NCBI GenBank assembly: GCA_019235245.1
Contig: JAFAKO010000327.1
Span: forward strand, 1-37,979
Length of the DNA stretch: 37,979 nt
Direction of reading: 5' to 3'
Source: Gammaproteobacteria bacterium
GTDB taxonomy: Bacteria > Pseudomonadota > Gammaproteobacteria > Steroidobacterales > Steroidobacteraceae
Below are positions 18,221 to 27,533 of this stretch, piece after piece (position 1 is the stretch's first letter; the number at the start of each line of letters is the position of its first letter). Both the position numbers and the translations under genes were made by a program. The notes under the pieces are model-generated. The model was not told where the DNA came from, did not search any database, and saw only the letters and a list, made by a program, of their open reading frames with translations.

Positions 18221-19570
18221 ATGTGGACGCGCATCTGGGCGTTTCTCGACCGCTGCTTCTTCGGCGCCGCCTCGGCGCGTCCGGGTACGCTCGGCTTCGC
18301 GCTGCGGGTGCTGCGCTACCCCTACGCCGTGGTGCGCGACCTGTCCCGGGGCGAGATCAACCTGCGGGCGATGGGACTGGTCTACACCACGCTGCTGTCG
18401 CTCATTCCGCTGCTCGCCTTCAGCTTCGCCATCGTCAAGGTGTTCGGTGGCTACCGCGACTTTCAGCCCATCGTGTACGAGTTCTTCCGCCCCGTGGGCG
18501 ACGCGGCGGCGACCGAGCTCAGCAACCGCGTGATGCAGTTCGCCAGTCACGTGAGCAGCGGGGTCGTAGGCTCGGTGGGGCTGGCGCTGCTCGCCTGGAC
18601 GCTGATCGGCACCATCAAGAAGGTCGAGGACAGCTTCAATTTCGTCTGGCATGTGGAACAGCCGCGCAGCTTCGCGCGGCGGCTCGCCGAGTACTCCACG
18701 CTCCTGGTCGCCGGTCCGCTGCTGCTGGTGGGTTTCGTCGGGCTGACGCACGCGGCGCTCGGCAGCGCCCCGATGCAGGAAGTGGTGCGCCTGCCGCTGC
18801 TGCACCGCCTGCGGGGCACGGGGATCGCGCTCGCCCCCTATGCCATGGTGACGGCTTTCTTCACCGCGCTCTACATGATGGTTCCCAACACGCGCGTGCA
18901 CTGGCGCGCAGCGCTCATCGGGGCGCTGGTCGGCGGTGTGCTGTGGGCGGCCGTCGGCAAGATGTTCACCGCGTTCGTGGTGTACTCCACACGGCTGACG
19001 ATCGTATACGCGGGATTCGCCTTCATGGTGGCGGCGCTCCTGTGGACCTACTTCGGCTGGCTGATCCTGCTGGCGGGCGCACAGCTGTCGTTCTACGTGC
19101 AGAATCCGGCGTATCTGCGCCTCGGTCTGCAACAGCTGCGGCTCTCGAGCGTCGAGCTCGAGCAGCTGGCCCTCCGGCTCATGTATTTCGTCGGGCGCAC
19201 CCACGTCGCCGGCGGCCGGCTGTGGAGCGTCAACCGCCTCGCCAACGAGCTCGGGCTGCCCGGCATCGCCGTCGCGCAGATGGCCACCGCGCTGGAGCGC
19301 GCCGGGCTGGTGATCGTCACCGAGGAGGATGAGCTGGTGCCGGCGCGCGACATCGGCGGCATCGGCGTGAACGAGATCCTCGACATCGCGCGCAATCAGC
19401 GCAGCGGCCACGTGGCGCCGCGCAACGTTCCGGTGCCGCCGGTCGATCGGGTGCTGGCCGGGCTCGAGGAGGCGCGCCGCAGCCGCTGCGCCGAGCTGAC
19501 GCTGCGCGACCTGGTCGATGAGGTGCCGCGCCCGACGCTCATCAGCCCGCGGCAGACCTCTTTGCGCTGA
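18221..19570 (+). CDS. YihY/RbN (BrkB-like) family inner membrane protein
   Basis: Multi-TM; GLVYTTLLSLIPLLAFSFAIVKVFGG, WRAALIGALVGGVLWAAVGKMFTAFV, GFAFMVAALLWTYFGWLILLAGAQLSF. Confidence 0.93.
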   Translation: MWTRIWAFLDRCFFGAASARPGTLGFALRVLRYPYAVVRDLSRGEINLRAMGLVYTTLLSLIPLLAFSFAIVKVFGGYRDFQPIVYEFFRPVGDAAATELSNRVMQFASHVSSGVVGSVGLALLAWTLIGTIKKVEDSFNFVWHVEQPRSFARRLAEYSTLLVAGPLLLVGFVGLTHAALGSAPMQEVVRLPLLHRLRGTGIALAPYAMVTAFFTALYMMVPNTRVHWRAALIGALVGGVLWAAVGKMFTAFVVYSTRLTIVYAGFAFMVAALLWTYFGWLILLAGAQLSFYVQNPAYLRLGLQQLRLSSVELEQLALRLMYFVGRTHVAGGRLWSVNRLANELGLPGIAVAQMATALERAGLVIVTEEDELVPARDIGGIGVNEILDIARNQRSGHVAPRNVPVPPVDRVLAGLEEARRSRCAELTLRDLVDEVPRPTLISPRQTSLR

Positions 19571-19573
19571 GCG

Positions 19574-20929
19574 CTACTCGCCCGCGATCGTCATCTCGCC
19601 GATGAGCACCGAGCCGGTGCGGATGCTGCCGCGATAGTCGATGTCGCTGCCGAGAGCGACGACGTCCCGGTACATCGACTTGAGGTTTCCGGCGATCGTG
19701 ATCTCGTGCACCGGATAGGCGATCGCGCCGTTCTCCACCCAGAAGCCGCTCGCGCCGCGCGAATAGTCGCCGGTAACGCCGTTCACGCCCTGCCCCATGA
19801 GCTCGGTCACCAGCAGCCCCGTGCCGAGCCGCTGCAGCAGCCCTTCGCGGTCGAGACCGTGCTGCGCGCCCGTCACCAGGAGATTGTGAATCCCGCCGGC
19901 GTTACCGGTGGTCTTGAGGCCGAGGCGGCGCGCCGAGTAGCTGCCGAGCACGTAGCCCTGCAGCACACCGGCGCGCACCAGCTCGCGATCGTGCGTGGCG
20001 GCGCCCTCCTGGTCGAACGGGCTGCTCGCGAGGCCCTTGGGGATGTGCGGCTGCTCCTGCATGGTGATGAACGGCGGAAATACCTGCTCGCCCGCGGCAT
20101 TCAACAGGAACGAGGACTTGCGGTACTGGCTCGGGCCGCTGATGGCGCCGATGAAGTGCCGCAGCAGGCCGCGCGCCATGTCGGGTGAGTACAGCACCGG
20201 TGCGCGCCGCGTCGAGAGGCGGTGCGCGCCGAGCCGGCCGAGCGCACGCTCGCCGGCCGTGCGGCCGATGTGCGCGGCGGCTTCGAGCTCGGTCGGATCC
20301 CGTGCCACGCTCCACCAGTAGTCGCGCTGCATGTCATCGCCCGCCTGGGCAATGAGCGTGCAGCTCATCGAGTGGCTGGTCGCGGAGTAGCCGGCGAGGA
20401 AGCCGAGCGAGTTGCCGTACACGCCGCTGTGGCGCTGACTGCTCACGGCGGAGCCCTCGGAGTTGCCGAGACGCGCATCGACCGCCAGCCCCGCGGCTTC
20501 GCAGGAGCGGGCGAGCTCGATCGCCTCCGCGGGCGTCAGTGACCAGGGATGATCGAGGTCGAGGTCGGGAATGTCCCGCGCCAGTGCCTCCGGCTCGACC
20601 AGCCCCGCGTAAGGATCCTCGGCAGTGTAGCGGGCGATGGCGCACGCCTTGCCGACGGTGTCGCGCACCGCGGCCGGAGTCAGGTCGGCGGTGCTCGCGG
20701 TGCCCTTGCGCTGTCCGAAATACACCGTTACCCCGAGGCCGCGGTCGCGCTGGTATTCGACAGTGTCGACCTCCCCGAGGCGCACGCTCACCGACAGGCC
20801 CTGGCTCACGGAGGCATCCACCTCGCACTGCGAGGAACCCTGGCGCCGCGCCTCCTCCAGGGCAAGCGTGGCCACATCACTGAGAGTGCCGATCGCGGAG
20901 GGGTCGTTGGCTGAGTCGTTGTCTGACAT
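19574..20929 (-). CDS. pmbA: TldE/PmbA metalloprotease subunit
   Basis: LNAAGEQVFPPFITMQEQPHIPKGLASSPFDQEGAATHDRELVRAGVLQGYVLGSYSARRLG, GDYSRGASGFWVENGAIAYPVHEITIAGNLK. Confidence 0.95.
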   Translation of the reverse strand: MSDNDSANDPSAIGTLSDVATLALEEARRQGSSQCEVDASVSQGLSVSVRLGEVDTVEYQRDRGLGVTVYFGQRKGTASTADLTPAAVRDTVGKACAIARYTAEDPYAGLVEPEALARDIPDLDLDHPWSLTPAEAIELARSCEAAGLAVDARLGNSEGSAVSSQRHSGVYGNSLGFLAGYSATSHSMSCTLIAQAGDDMQRDYWWSVARDPTELEAAAHIGRTAGERALGRLGAHRLSTRRAPVLYSPDMARGLLRHFIGAISGPSQYRKSSFLLNAAGEQVFPPFITMQEQPHIPKGLASSPFDQEGAATHDRELVRAGVLQGYVLGSYSARRLGLKTTGNAGGIHNLLVTGAQHGLDREGLLQRLGTGLLVTELMGQGVNGVTGDYSRGASGFWVENGAIAYPVHEITIAGNLKSMYRDVVALGSDIDYRGSIRTGSVLIGEMTIAGE

Positions 20930-21045
20930 GGGTGGTTTATGGATCGCTTGTTGTGCCTGGGCGTGTCGTTACGCTTAAATTCTAGCAGCCGCAGCGACAC
21001 AAGCCGGCGCACAGCGCCGGCCGGCGGCGCGGAGCAGACCCTGCA

Positions 21046-21576
21046 GTGACCGCCGAAGGCCACGACGACCGGGATGATGGGGGCGCAGAGCGCCCGAGCA
21101 AGAGTGCCCGCAAGCGCACTGCACACGCCGCGCAGGATCTCGGCGAGGCACTGGTGCGCCTGCCCGAGGCGCAGCTGCTCGCCCTCGCTTTGCCGGAGGC
21201 GTTGCTGGAGGCGATCCAGGCGGCACGCCGCATCAACAGCCGGGCCGCTGCGGTGCGCCAGCGGCAATATATCGGCAAGCTGATGCGTCAGATCGACCTC
21301 GAGCCCGTGCGTGCGGCGCTCGCCGCGCGCAGTGCCCACGACGCGCGCCAGACGGAGCTGTTCCGTCGCATCGAGAACTGGCGCGAGCGGCTCATCAGCG
21401 GCGGCGACGCCGCGCTCGAGGAGCTCGCCCGCTGGCATCCCACGATCGACGTGGGCAGCTGGAGGGAGCGCGTCGACAAGGCCCGCGCCGAGCGCCAGCG
21501 CACGGCAGCGGGCGCGGCGGCATCCCGTGAGCTGTTTCGTGCCCTGCGGGCGTTGTTCGGTACAATGCCCGAGTGA
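21046..21576 (+). CDS. yjgA: YjgA/DarP family ribosome-associated protein
   Basis: GTG start; [27 protein letters not shown]...[26 protein letters not shown]; divergent from pmbA as in many gammaproteobacteria. Confidence 0.92.
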   Translation: MTAEGHDDRDDGGAERPSKSARKRTAHAAQDLGEALVRLPEAQLLALALPEALLEAIQAARRINSRAAAVRQRQYIGKLMRQIDLEPVRAALAARSAHDARQTELFRRIENWRERLISGGDAALEELARWHPTIDVGSWRERVDKARAERQRTAAGAAASRELFRALRALFGTMPE

Positions 21577-22073
21577 AACCGCTGGTCGGCATCATCATGG
21601 GCTCCGCGTCCGACTGGGAGACGATGCGCGCCGCGGCGGAGGTGTTGGACCAACTCGCGATTCCCCACGAAGTGCGGGTCGTCTCGGCGCACCGCACCCC
21701 GGACCTGCTGTTCGAGTATGCGGCCGGCAGTCGGGCGCGCGGACTCGAGGTACTCATCGCAGGCGCCGGTGGCGCGGCGCACCTCCCCGGGATGACTGCC
21801 GCGAAGACCATGCTGCCCGTGCTTGGCGTGCCGGTGCAGTCGAAGTCTCTCGGCGGCCTCGACTCACTCCTGTCGATCGTGCAGATGCCCGCCGGCGTGC
21901 CGGTCGCTACCTTCGCGATTGGCGCGGCGGGCGCGACCAATGCGGCGCTGTGCGCTGCAGCCATCCTCGCCAACAAGCACCCGGCGATTGCGACCGCCCT
22001 CGAGTCGTTCCGCGAGCGGCAGACAGCGGGGGTGCTCGGCCATCCCGATCCGCGCACGCCCGCGCGCACATGA
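21573..22073 (+). CDS. purE: N5-carboxyaminoimidazole ribonucleotide mutase
   Basis: [90 protein letters not shown]. Confidence 0.98.
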   Translation: MKPLVGIIMGSASDWETMRAAAEVLDQLAIPHEVRVVSAHRTPDLLFEYAAGSRARGLEVLIAGAGGAAHLPGMTAAKTMLPVLGVPVQSKSLGGLDSLLSIVQMPAGVPVATFAIGAAGATNAALCAAAILANKHPAIATALESFRERQTAGVLGHPDPRTPART

Positions 22074-23176
22074 AAGTCGGCATCGTGGGCGCCGGCCAGC
22101 TCGGCCGCATGCTCGCTTTGGCGGGCTATCCGCTCGGCCTCGATTTCCTGTGTCTGGATCCGGCCGCCGAAGCGCCCGCAGGCCAGGTGGCGCCGCTGCT
22201 GCACGGAGCCTTCACCGACCGGCGACTGCTCGCGCGGCTGGCTCGCCAGTGCGATGTCATCACCTTCGACTGGGAGAACGTCCCGGTGAGCGGACTCGCA
22301 GCGATCGCACAGCGTCACCGCGCACGCGTCTGCCCGCCGCTCGCAGCGCTCGCCACCGGTCAGGACCGGGTGGCGGAGAAGCGGCTGTTCGAGCGGCTGC
22401 AGATCCCGACCACGCGCTGGCAGGCGGTCGGCTCGCGGCGCGAGCTGTCACGGGCCCTGGCGGCGATCGGCCTGCCCGGCGTGCTGAAGACGCGCCGCCT
22501 GGGTTATGACGGCAAGGGGCAGGCCCTCATCCGCACCCGCGCCGATGCCGAGCAAGCCTGGGCGCAGCTGGGATCCGTGCCGCTGCTGTACGAGCAGTAC
22601 GTGCCTTTCGAGTGCGAGGTGTCGATCATCGGTGCCCGCAGTGTGCACGGCGAGCTGGGTATTTACCCCCTGTGCGGCAATGTCCACGGCGCCGGCGTGC
22701 TGCGTCTCACGCGCGCGCCTTTCGGGCCGCCCCGCTGGCAGCGGCGCGCGGCGCTCTACCTCGAGCGGGTGCTCGCCCATTTCCGCTACAGCGGCATCCT
22801 CACCATCGAGTTCTTCGTGCGCCGCGGACGCCTGATCGCCAACGAGATGGCTCCGCGCGTGCACAATTCCGGTCACTGGACCATCGAGGGGGCTACCACC
22901 AGCCAGTTCGAGAATCACCTGCGCGCCATTCTCGGGCTGCCGCTCGGGGCGACGCGCGCCCGCGGTTTCAGCGCGATGGTGAATCTCATCGGCGCCATGC
23001 CGCCGCCGGCGCAGCTGCTGGCGCTCGCCGGAGTGCATCTGCACGATTATGGCAAGCACGCCCGCCCGGGTCGCAAGATGGGACACTGCACCGTGGTCGA
23101 GGCCAGCGCCGCCGCCCGCGACGCTCGGGCACGGGCGTTGCTGAAGGATTTGGGGGTGGAGGTTCGCATCCCGTAA
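22070..23176 (+). CDS. purK: N5-carboxyaminoimidazole ribonucleotide synthase
   Basis: [23 protein letters not shown]...[13 protein letters not shown]...[21 protein letters not shown] overlap with purE. Confidence 0.97.
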   Translation: MKVGIVGAGQLGRMLALAGYPLGLDFLCLDPAAEAPAGQVAPLLHGAFTDRRLLARLARQCDVITFDWENVPVSGLAAIAQRHRARVCPPLAALATGQDRVAEKRLFERLQIPTTRWQAVGSRRELSRALAAIGLPGVLKTRRLGYDGKGQALIRTRADAEQAWAQLGSVPLLYEQYVPFECEVSIIGARSVHGELGIYPLCGNVHGAGVLRLTRAPFGPPRWQRRAALYLERVLAHFRYSGILTIEFFVRRGRLIANEMAPRVHNSGHWTIEGATTSQFENHLRAILGLPLGATRARGFSAMVNLIGAMPPPAQLLALAGVHLHDYGKHARPGRKMGHCTVVEASAAARDARARALLKDLGVEVRIP

Positions 23177-23198
23177 CATCGGTTGCGAGCCAACACCC

Positions 23199-24530
23199 AT
23201 GTACCTGGAACCCTTCAAACTCAAGGAATTGCCGTTCCGCTTAAGCCCGGATCCGCAATTCCTCTATCTGTCGAAGCAGCACGCCCGCGCCAAGGCGTAC
23301 ATGGAATCGACCATCTGGTTCACGGATGGCTTCGTCGTGATCACCGGTGAGATCGGCTCGGGCAAGACCACGCTCATCGAGTCGTTCCTCAAGGAGGTTC
23401 CGGCGGATGTCGTGGTCGCACAGATCAACCAGACCCAGGTCTCGGCCATCGACTTCCTGCAGGCGGTGCTGGTGCAGTTCGGCTTCTCGCCGTTCAAGAT
23501 GCGCAAGGGCGAGCTGATCAGCACGCTCAACAATTTCCTCATCGAGCAGTACGCTGCCGGCCGCAAGGTGCTGCTCATCGTCGATGAGGCGCAGAACCTG
23601 TCGATGCGGGTGCTGGAGGAGATCCGCATGCTCTCGGGAGTGGAGACCACCAAGGAGAAGGTGCTGCGCATCATCCTGGCCGGTCAGCCCGAGCTCAACA
23701 ACAAGCTCGACGATCCGGGGCTCGAGCAGCTGGCGCAGCGCGTGCGCCTGCGCTTTCACCTGCAGAATCTCGCCGAGGCCGAGACTCAGAGCTACATCCA
23801 GCACCGCCTGGATGTCGCCGGCGCCGGTGACCGCGAGCTGTTCACGGCCGACACCTTTCCCGAGATCTTCCGCTACACCGGCGGCGTGCCACGCCTGGTC
23901 AACACGCTGTGCGACACCGCGATGATGGCCGCGTACACCGCCGACCGCGGCGTCGTGACCCGCGAGGACATCGCCAGCGCGGTCGCGGAGCTGCAGTGGC
24001 CGGAGTACGCGGCGCGCCCGCTGCGTTACCGTGCCGAAGAGCGGCCGAGCGAGCCCACCCCGGCCGCGCGGGCGGCAGCGGCGCATGCCAGCGCGCGGGT
24101 GCTCGGGCACGTGCTGGTCGCAGCCGAAGGCCGCACGGTGCAGGAGCTGCCGCTGCGCCTCGGGCGGCTGATCATCGGGCGCACCCCCGACAACGACGTG
24201 CAGATCGACAGCCGCTTCATCAGCCGGCACCACTGCCAGATCATCACCACCTTGAACTCGTGCGTGGTGGAGGACCTGAACAGCACCAACGGGATCTACG
24301 TGAAATCCAACCGCGTGCGCCGCCACTATCTCAACGACGGCGACGTGGTCCTGGTGGGCAAGCACGAGCTGATCTACGTCGACGAGCGCTCCGGGCGGCA
24401 GCGCAGCTCGCTCACCGACAATCTCCCGGCGCTCGAGCCGCAGCGCGCGGAAGCGCTGGCACGCGAGGTCCAGGCCGGCGCGGGCGAGGAAGCCGATGAC
24501 GAGGATCTGGAGGCGACCGGCCCGCGCTGA
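23199..24530 (+). CDS. ExeA/GspA/MshM-like AAA ATPase with C-terminal FHA domain
   Basis: Walker A GEIGSGKTT, Walker B LLIVDEAQ, ExeA-type N-terminus (MYLEPFKLKELPFRLSPDPQFLYLSKQH), FHA core (LIIGRTPDNDVQIDSRFISRHHCQI...VVEDLNSTNGIYVKSNRV). Confidence 0.92.
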   Translation: MYLEPFKLKELPFRLSPDPQFLYLSKQHARAKAYMESTIWFTDGFVVITGEIGSGKTTLIESFLKEVPADVVVAQINQTQVSAIDFLQAVLVQFGFSPFKMRKGELISTLNNFLIEQYAAGRKVLLIVDEAQNLSMRVLEEIRMLSGVETTKEKVLRIILAGQPELNNKLDDPGLEQLAQRVRLRFHLQNLAEAETQSYIQHRLDVAGAGDRELFTADTFPEIFRYTGGVPRLVNTLCDTAMMAAYTADRGVVTREDIASAVAELQWPEYAARPLRYRAEERPSEPTPAARAAAAHASARVLGHVLVAAEGRTVQELPLRLGRLIIGRTPDNDVQIDSRFISRHHCQIITTLNSCVVEDLNSTNGIYVKSNRVRRHYLNDGDVVLVGKHELIYVDERSGRQRSSLTDNLPALEPQRAEALAREVQAGAGEEADDEDLEATGPR

Positions 24531-24552
24531 GCCGCTGCGCAGCGCTCAGCGC
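24524..24552. terminator. Bidirectional terminator-like hairpin between convergent genes (GCGCTGAGC ... GCTCAGCGC with inner GCTGCGCAGC)
   Basis: 9-bp perfect outer stem overlapping the stop codon of the FHA-ATPase gene. Confidence 0.45.
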
Positions 24553-24553
24553 T

Positions 24554-24808
24554 TCAGGATTCTTCGTTACTGCCGAGGGAGTCCGGGTCGGCGTACTGCC
24601 GGCGCAGTGCCCGGTAGTCACGGCGCCGCAGCAGCACCACGAAGCCGCCTACCACGCACACGAGACCGAGCAGCCCGATGATCAGGCTGAGCGCACCACG
24701 GGCGGCGAGCAGATAGCTCGCGACCAGCGCGCCCAACCCGAAGATTATGTAAATCCAGGGTAGCCCTTCGTATACCGGCCGGGAGAAGTGCGGACTGGGG
24801 CGCTGCAT
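24554..24808 (-). CDS. Small membrane protein (84 aa, two predicted TM segments)
   Basis: LPWIYIIFGLGALVASYLLAARGALSLIIGLLGLVCVVGGFVVLLRRRDYRALRRQY hydrophobicity pattern. Confidence 0.75.
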   Translation of the reverse strand: MQRPSPHFSRPVYEGLPWIYIIFGLGALVASYLLAARGALSLIIGLLGLVCVVGGFVVLLRRRDYRALRRQYADPDSLGSNEES

Positions 24809-24843
24809 GGCACCCCCATCCTAAAACACCTCGAAGTTGGAAG

Positions 24844-25014
24844 TCAGCCCAGTCCCAACATCCGCGCCAGGCGCTCGAACAGCGACGGCCTCAGACCCTC
24901 GACGCGGAAGTCCGGCTGGCGCCGCCCGTTGTTACGGCGGGCAACCTCCGCCAGCAGATCCGGCGGCAGATGCAGCTTGGGGACTTCTACGGTGACTTCT
25001 TCTGCTGACAACAT
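24844..25014 (-). CDS. Unlisted 56-aa small protein MLSAEEVTVEVPKLHLPPDLLAEVARRNNGRRQPDFRVEGLRPSLFERLARMLGLG
   Basis: ATG at 25014 with strong GGAAGGA RBS 6-7 nt upstream on minus strand; stop TGA 24846-24844; below the ORF-track length cutoff. Confidence 0.6.
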   Translation of the reverse strand: MLSAEEVTVEVPKLHLPPDLLAEVARRNNGRRQPDFRVEGLRPSLFERLARMLGLG

Positions 25015-25243
25015 CGGTTTTCCTTCCGCGTGATACTCAAGAATGCGCCCGATGTACGTTAGAAGCTCGCGGGCTTCCCGAGCGAGAGGAGAATCACACC
25101 TTCGTGTGCGCCCGTCATTATGTCGCGGGCTGACGACGGATGGTTGCGGTACGCCGACGTGCGTAAACGGCGACAGGGAAAACCTTCAGCGGCACCGTGA
25201 AACAGCCGCTTGCGCGCCGGGCGGCGGGCGCGGCGGCGCCGCT

Positions 25244-26698
25244 TCAGGCAGTGCCGCCCACCGTTAGCCCGTCGATCCTGAGTGTCGGCTGGCCGACGCC
25301 GACCGGAACGCTCTGCCCGTCCTTGCCGCAGGTGCCGACGCCGTCGTCGAGCTTCAGGTCATTACCCACCATGGCGACGCGCGTCAGCACATCCGGGCCG
25401 TTGCCGATCAGGGTCGCACCCTTGAGCGGTGCGCCGATGCGGCCGTGCTCGATGGCGTATGCCTCGCTCGCGGAGAACACGAATTTGCCGGAGGTGATAT
25501 CCACCTGCCCGCCGCCGAAGTTGACCGCATAGATACCGCGCTCGACCGAGCGGATGATCTCCTCGGGCGCGTGCGGACCGGCGCGCATGTAGGTGTTGGT
25601 CATGCGCGGGAGTGTCATGTGGGCGAACGACTCGCGCCGCCCGTTTCCCGTCGGCTGCATGCCCATGAGCCGCGCGTTGAGCCGGTCCTGCAGGTAGCCG
25701 CGCAGCACGCCGTTCTCGATCAGCGTGGTGCACTGCGTCGGAGTGCCCTCGTCGTCGATGTTGAGTGAGCCGCGGCGCCGCGCGAGCGTGCCGTCATCGA
25801 CCACCGTGCATTCGGCAGCCGCCACACGCTCGCCGATGCGGTTGGCGAACGCCGAGGTGCCCTTGCGGTTGAAGTCCCCCTCGAGCCCGTGGCCGATCGC
25901 CTCGTGCAGCAGGATTCCCGGCCAGCCCGGGCCGAGCACCACCGTCATGCTGCCCGCAGGAGCCGGCTGCGCCTCGAGGTTCACGAGTGCCTGGCGCACC
26001 GCTTCATGCGCCAGCGCGAGCGGACGGTCGCCGGCGATGAGCTCGGCGAGCGAGAAGCGGCCGCCGGAGCCGACATAACCCTGCTCGCGCCGCCCGTTCT
26101 GCTCGACCAGCACCGAGACGTTGAAGCGCACCAGCGGCCGCACATCGGCCGCCAGCTCGCCTTCGCTGGTCGCGATGAGCACCACCTCCTGCACCGCGAC
26201 CAGGCTCGCCGTGACGTGCACCACCCGCGGGTCGATGCGCCGCGCCTCGCGGTCGACGCGCTCGAGCCACGACACCTTGTCTGCGGTCGCGAGATCCGCG
26301 CCCGGATCGACCGGCAGGTACAGGCGATGGCCGCTGCGCGAGTGCCAGGCGGAGACGCGCCGCGCGCCGCCCTGCACGGCAATGGCGCGTGCGGCCCGCG
26401 AGGCCTCGGTCAGCGCCGGCAGCACGATCTCGTCCGAGTACGCGAAACCGGTCTTCTCGCCCGCGAGCGCACGCACGCCCACGCCCTGCTCGATGCTGGC
26501 GCTGCCCTCCTTGACCATGCCGTCTTCCAGCGACCAGGACTCCTGGTGCGCCAGCTGGAAATACAGGTCGGCGAAATCCACCGAGTGTTTCAGCACCTCG
26601 CCGAACACTCCATCGAGGCGGCGATCATCGAGACCGCTCGGCCGCAGGATGAGATCGCGGGCGAGATCGAGCGGATCGGCAACCACGGGGGCGCTCAT
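25244..26698 (-). CDS. tldD: TldD metalloprotease subunit
   Basis: [40 protein letters not shown] metalloprotease motif; [11 protein letters not shown]. Confidence 0.97.
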   Translation of the reverse strand: MSAPVVADPLDLARDLILRPSGLDDRRLDGVFGEVLKHSVDFADLYFQLAHQESWSLEDGMVKEGSASIEQGVGVRALAGEKTGFAYSDEIVLPALTEASRAARAIAVQGGARRVSAWHSRSGHRLYLPVDPGADLATADKVSWLERVDREARRIDPRVVHVTASLVAVQEVVLIATSEGELAADVRPLVRFNVSVLVEQNGRREQGYVGSGGRFSLAELIAGDRPLALAHEAVRQALVNLEAQPAPAGSMTVVLGPGWPGILLHEAIGHGLEGDFNRKGTSAFANRIGERVAAAECTVVDDGTLARRRGSLNIDDEGTPTQCTTLIENGVLRGYLQDRLNARLMGMQPTGNGRRESFAHMTLPRMTNTYMRAGPHAPEEIIRSVERGIYAVNFGGGQVDITSGKFVFSASEAYAIEHGRIGAPLKGATLIGNGPDVLTRVAMVGNDLKLDDGVGTCGKDGQSVPVGVGQPTLRIDGLTVGGTA

Positions 26699-27525
26699 TG
26701 TCCGGCGCCCGGCTGCGGCGCGAACGCGCGGTGCGTGAGCGCCGGGAAGCTCTCGCGCACCCCCGCCTGCGCCGCCAGGTCAATCTCTGCCACCGCGCAG
26801 CCGCGGCCGCGGGGCACGCGCTGCAGTACCCGTCCCCAGTAATCCACGATCATGCTGTCACCATAGGTCTCGCGTCCGCTCGCGTGGAATCCGGATTGCG
26901 CCGGCGCGACAACATAACAGAGATTCTCGATGGCCCGCGCGCGCAGCAGTGTCTCCCAGTGCGCGCGCCCGGTCGGGCTGGTGAAGGCGGAGGGCACCGT
27001 CAGCACCTGCGCACCCTGCGCGCTGAGGTGGCGGTACAGCTCGGGAAAGCGTACGTCGTAGCAGACCGAGAGCCCGAGTCTGCCGAATGGAGTATCGAGG
27101 AGCGCGGCGCGCCCGCCGGGCGCCACGTTGGCCGACTCGCGGTAGCTCTCGGTGCGTCCCGGCAGATCGACATCGAACAGATGGATCTTGTCGTAACGCG
27201 CCACGCGCACACCGTCGCTGTCGTAGACCAGTGAGGCCGCCGCGACGCGGCCGCCGCTCCCGGAAGCGAGCGGCACGGTGCCGCCCACGATCCACAGCCG
27301 CAGCCGTCGCGCCGTTGCCGCGAGGAAGTCCTGTGCCGGACCATGACCGTCCGTCTCGGCCACGGTGCGCTTGTCCGCGTCCTTCAATCCCATGAACGAG
27401 AAGTTCTCCGGCAGCACTGCCAGGCCCGCGCCGCGGGCCGCCGCCTCCTCGAGCAGTGCTCGCGCCTGCTCCAGGTTCACGGTCACCTCCGGGCCCGAGG
27501 TCATCTGTATCGCCGCAATCTTCAT
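26695..27525 (-). CDS. Carbon-nitrogen hydrolase (nitrilase/Nit family)
   Basis: [59 protein letters not shown] catalytic Cys context. Confidence 0.95.
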   Translation of the reverse strand: MKIAAIQMTSGPEVTVNLEQARALLEEAAARGAGLAVLPENFSFMGLKDADKRTVAETDGHGPAQDFLAATARRLRLWIVGGTVPLASGSGGRVAAASLVYDSDGVRVARYDKIHLFDVDLPGRTESYRESANVAPGGRAALLDTPFGRLGLSVCYDVRFPELYRHLSAQGAQVLTVPSAFTSPTGRAHWETLLRARAIENLCYVVAPAQSGFHASGRETYGDSMIVDYWGRVLQRVPRGRGCAVAEIDLAAQAGVRESFPALTHRAFAPQPGAGQ

Positions 27526-27533
27526 CAGCTACC

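Noticed and set aside
18179-19411. 410-aa minus-strand ORF
   Set aside because: Antisense to the YihY membrane protein gene; His/Gln/Arg-rich shadow translation.
21003-21021. GCCGGCGC-ACA-GCGCCGGC hairpin upstream of yjgA
   Set aside because: Short GC palindrome expected by chance in this composition; no U-tract or riboswitch-like context.
23241-24365. 374-aa minus-strand ORF
   Set aside because: Antisense to the ExeA-FHA ATPase; composition consistent with complement of a GC-rich gene.
25043-25267. 74-aa plus ORF in the tldD/small ORF spacer
   Set aside because: Arg/Cys-rich, no RBS, overlaps the 3' end of tldD antisense; not supported.
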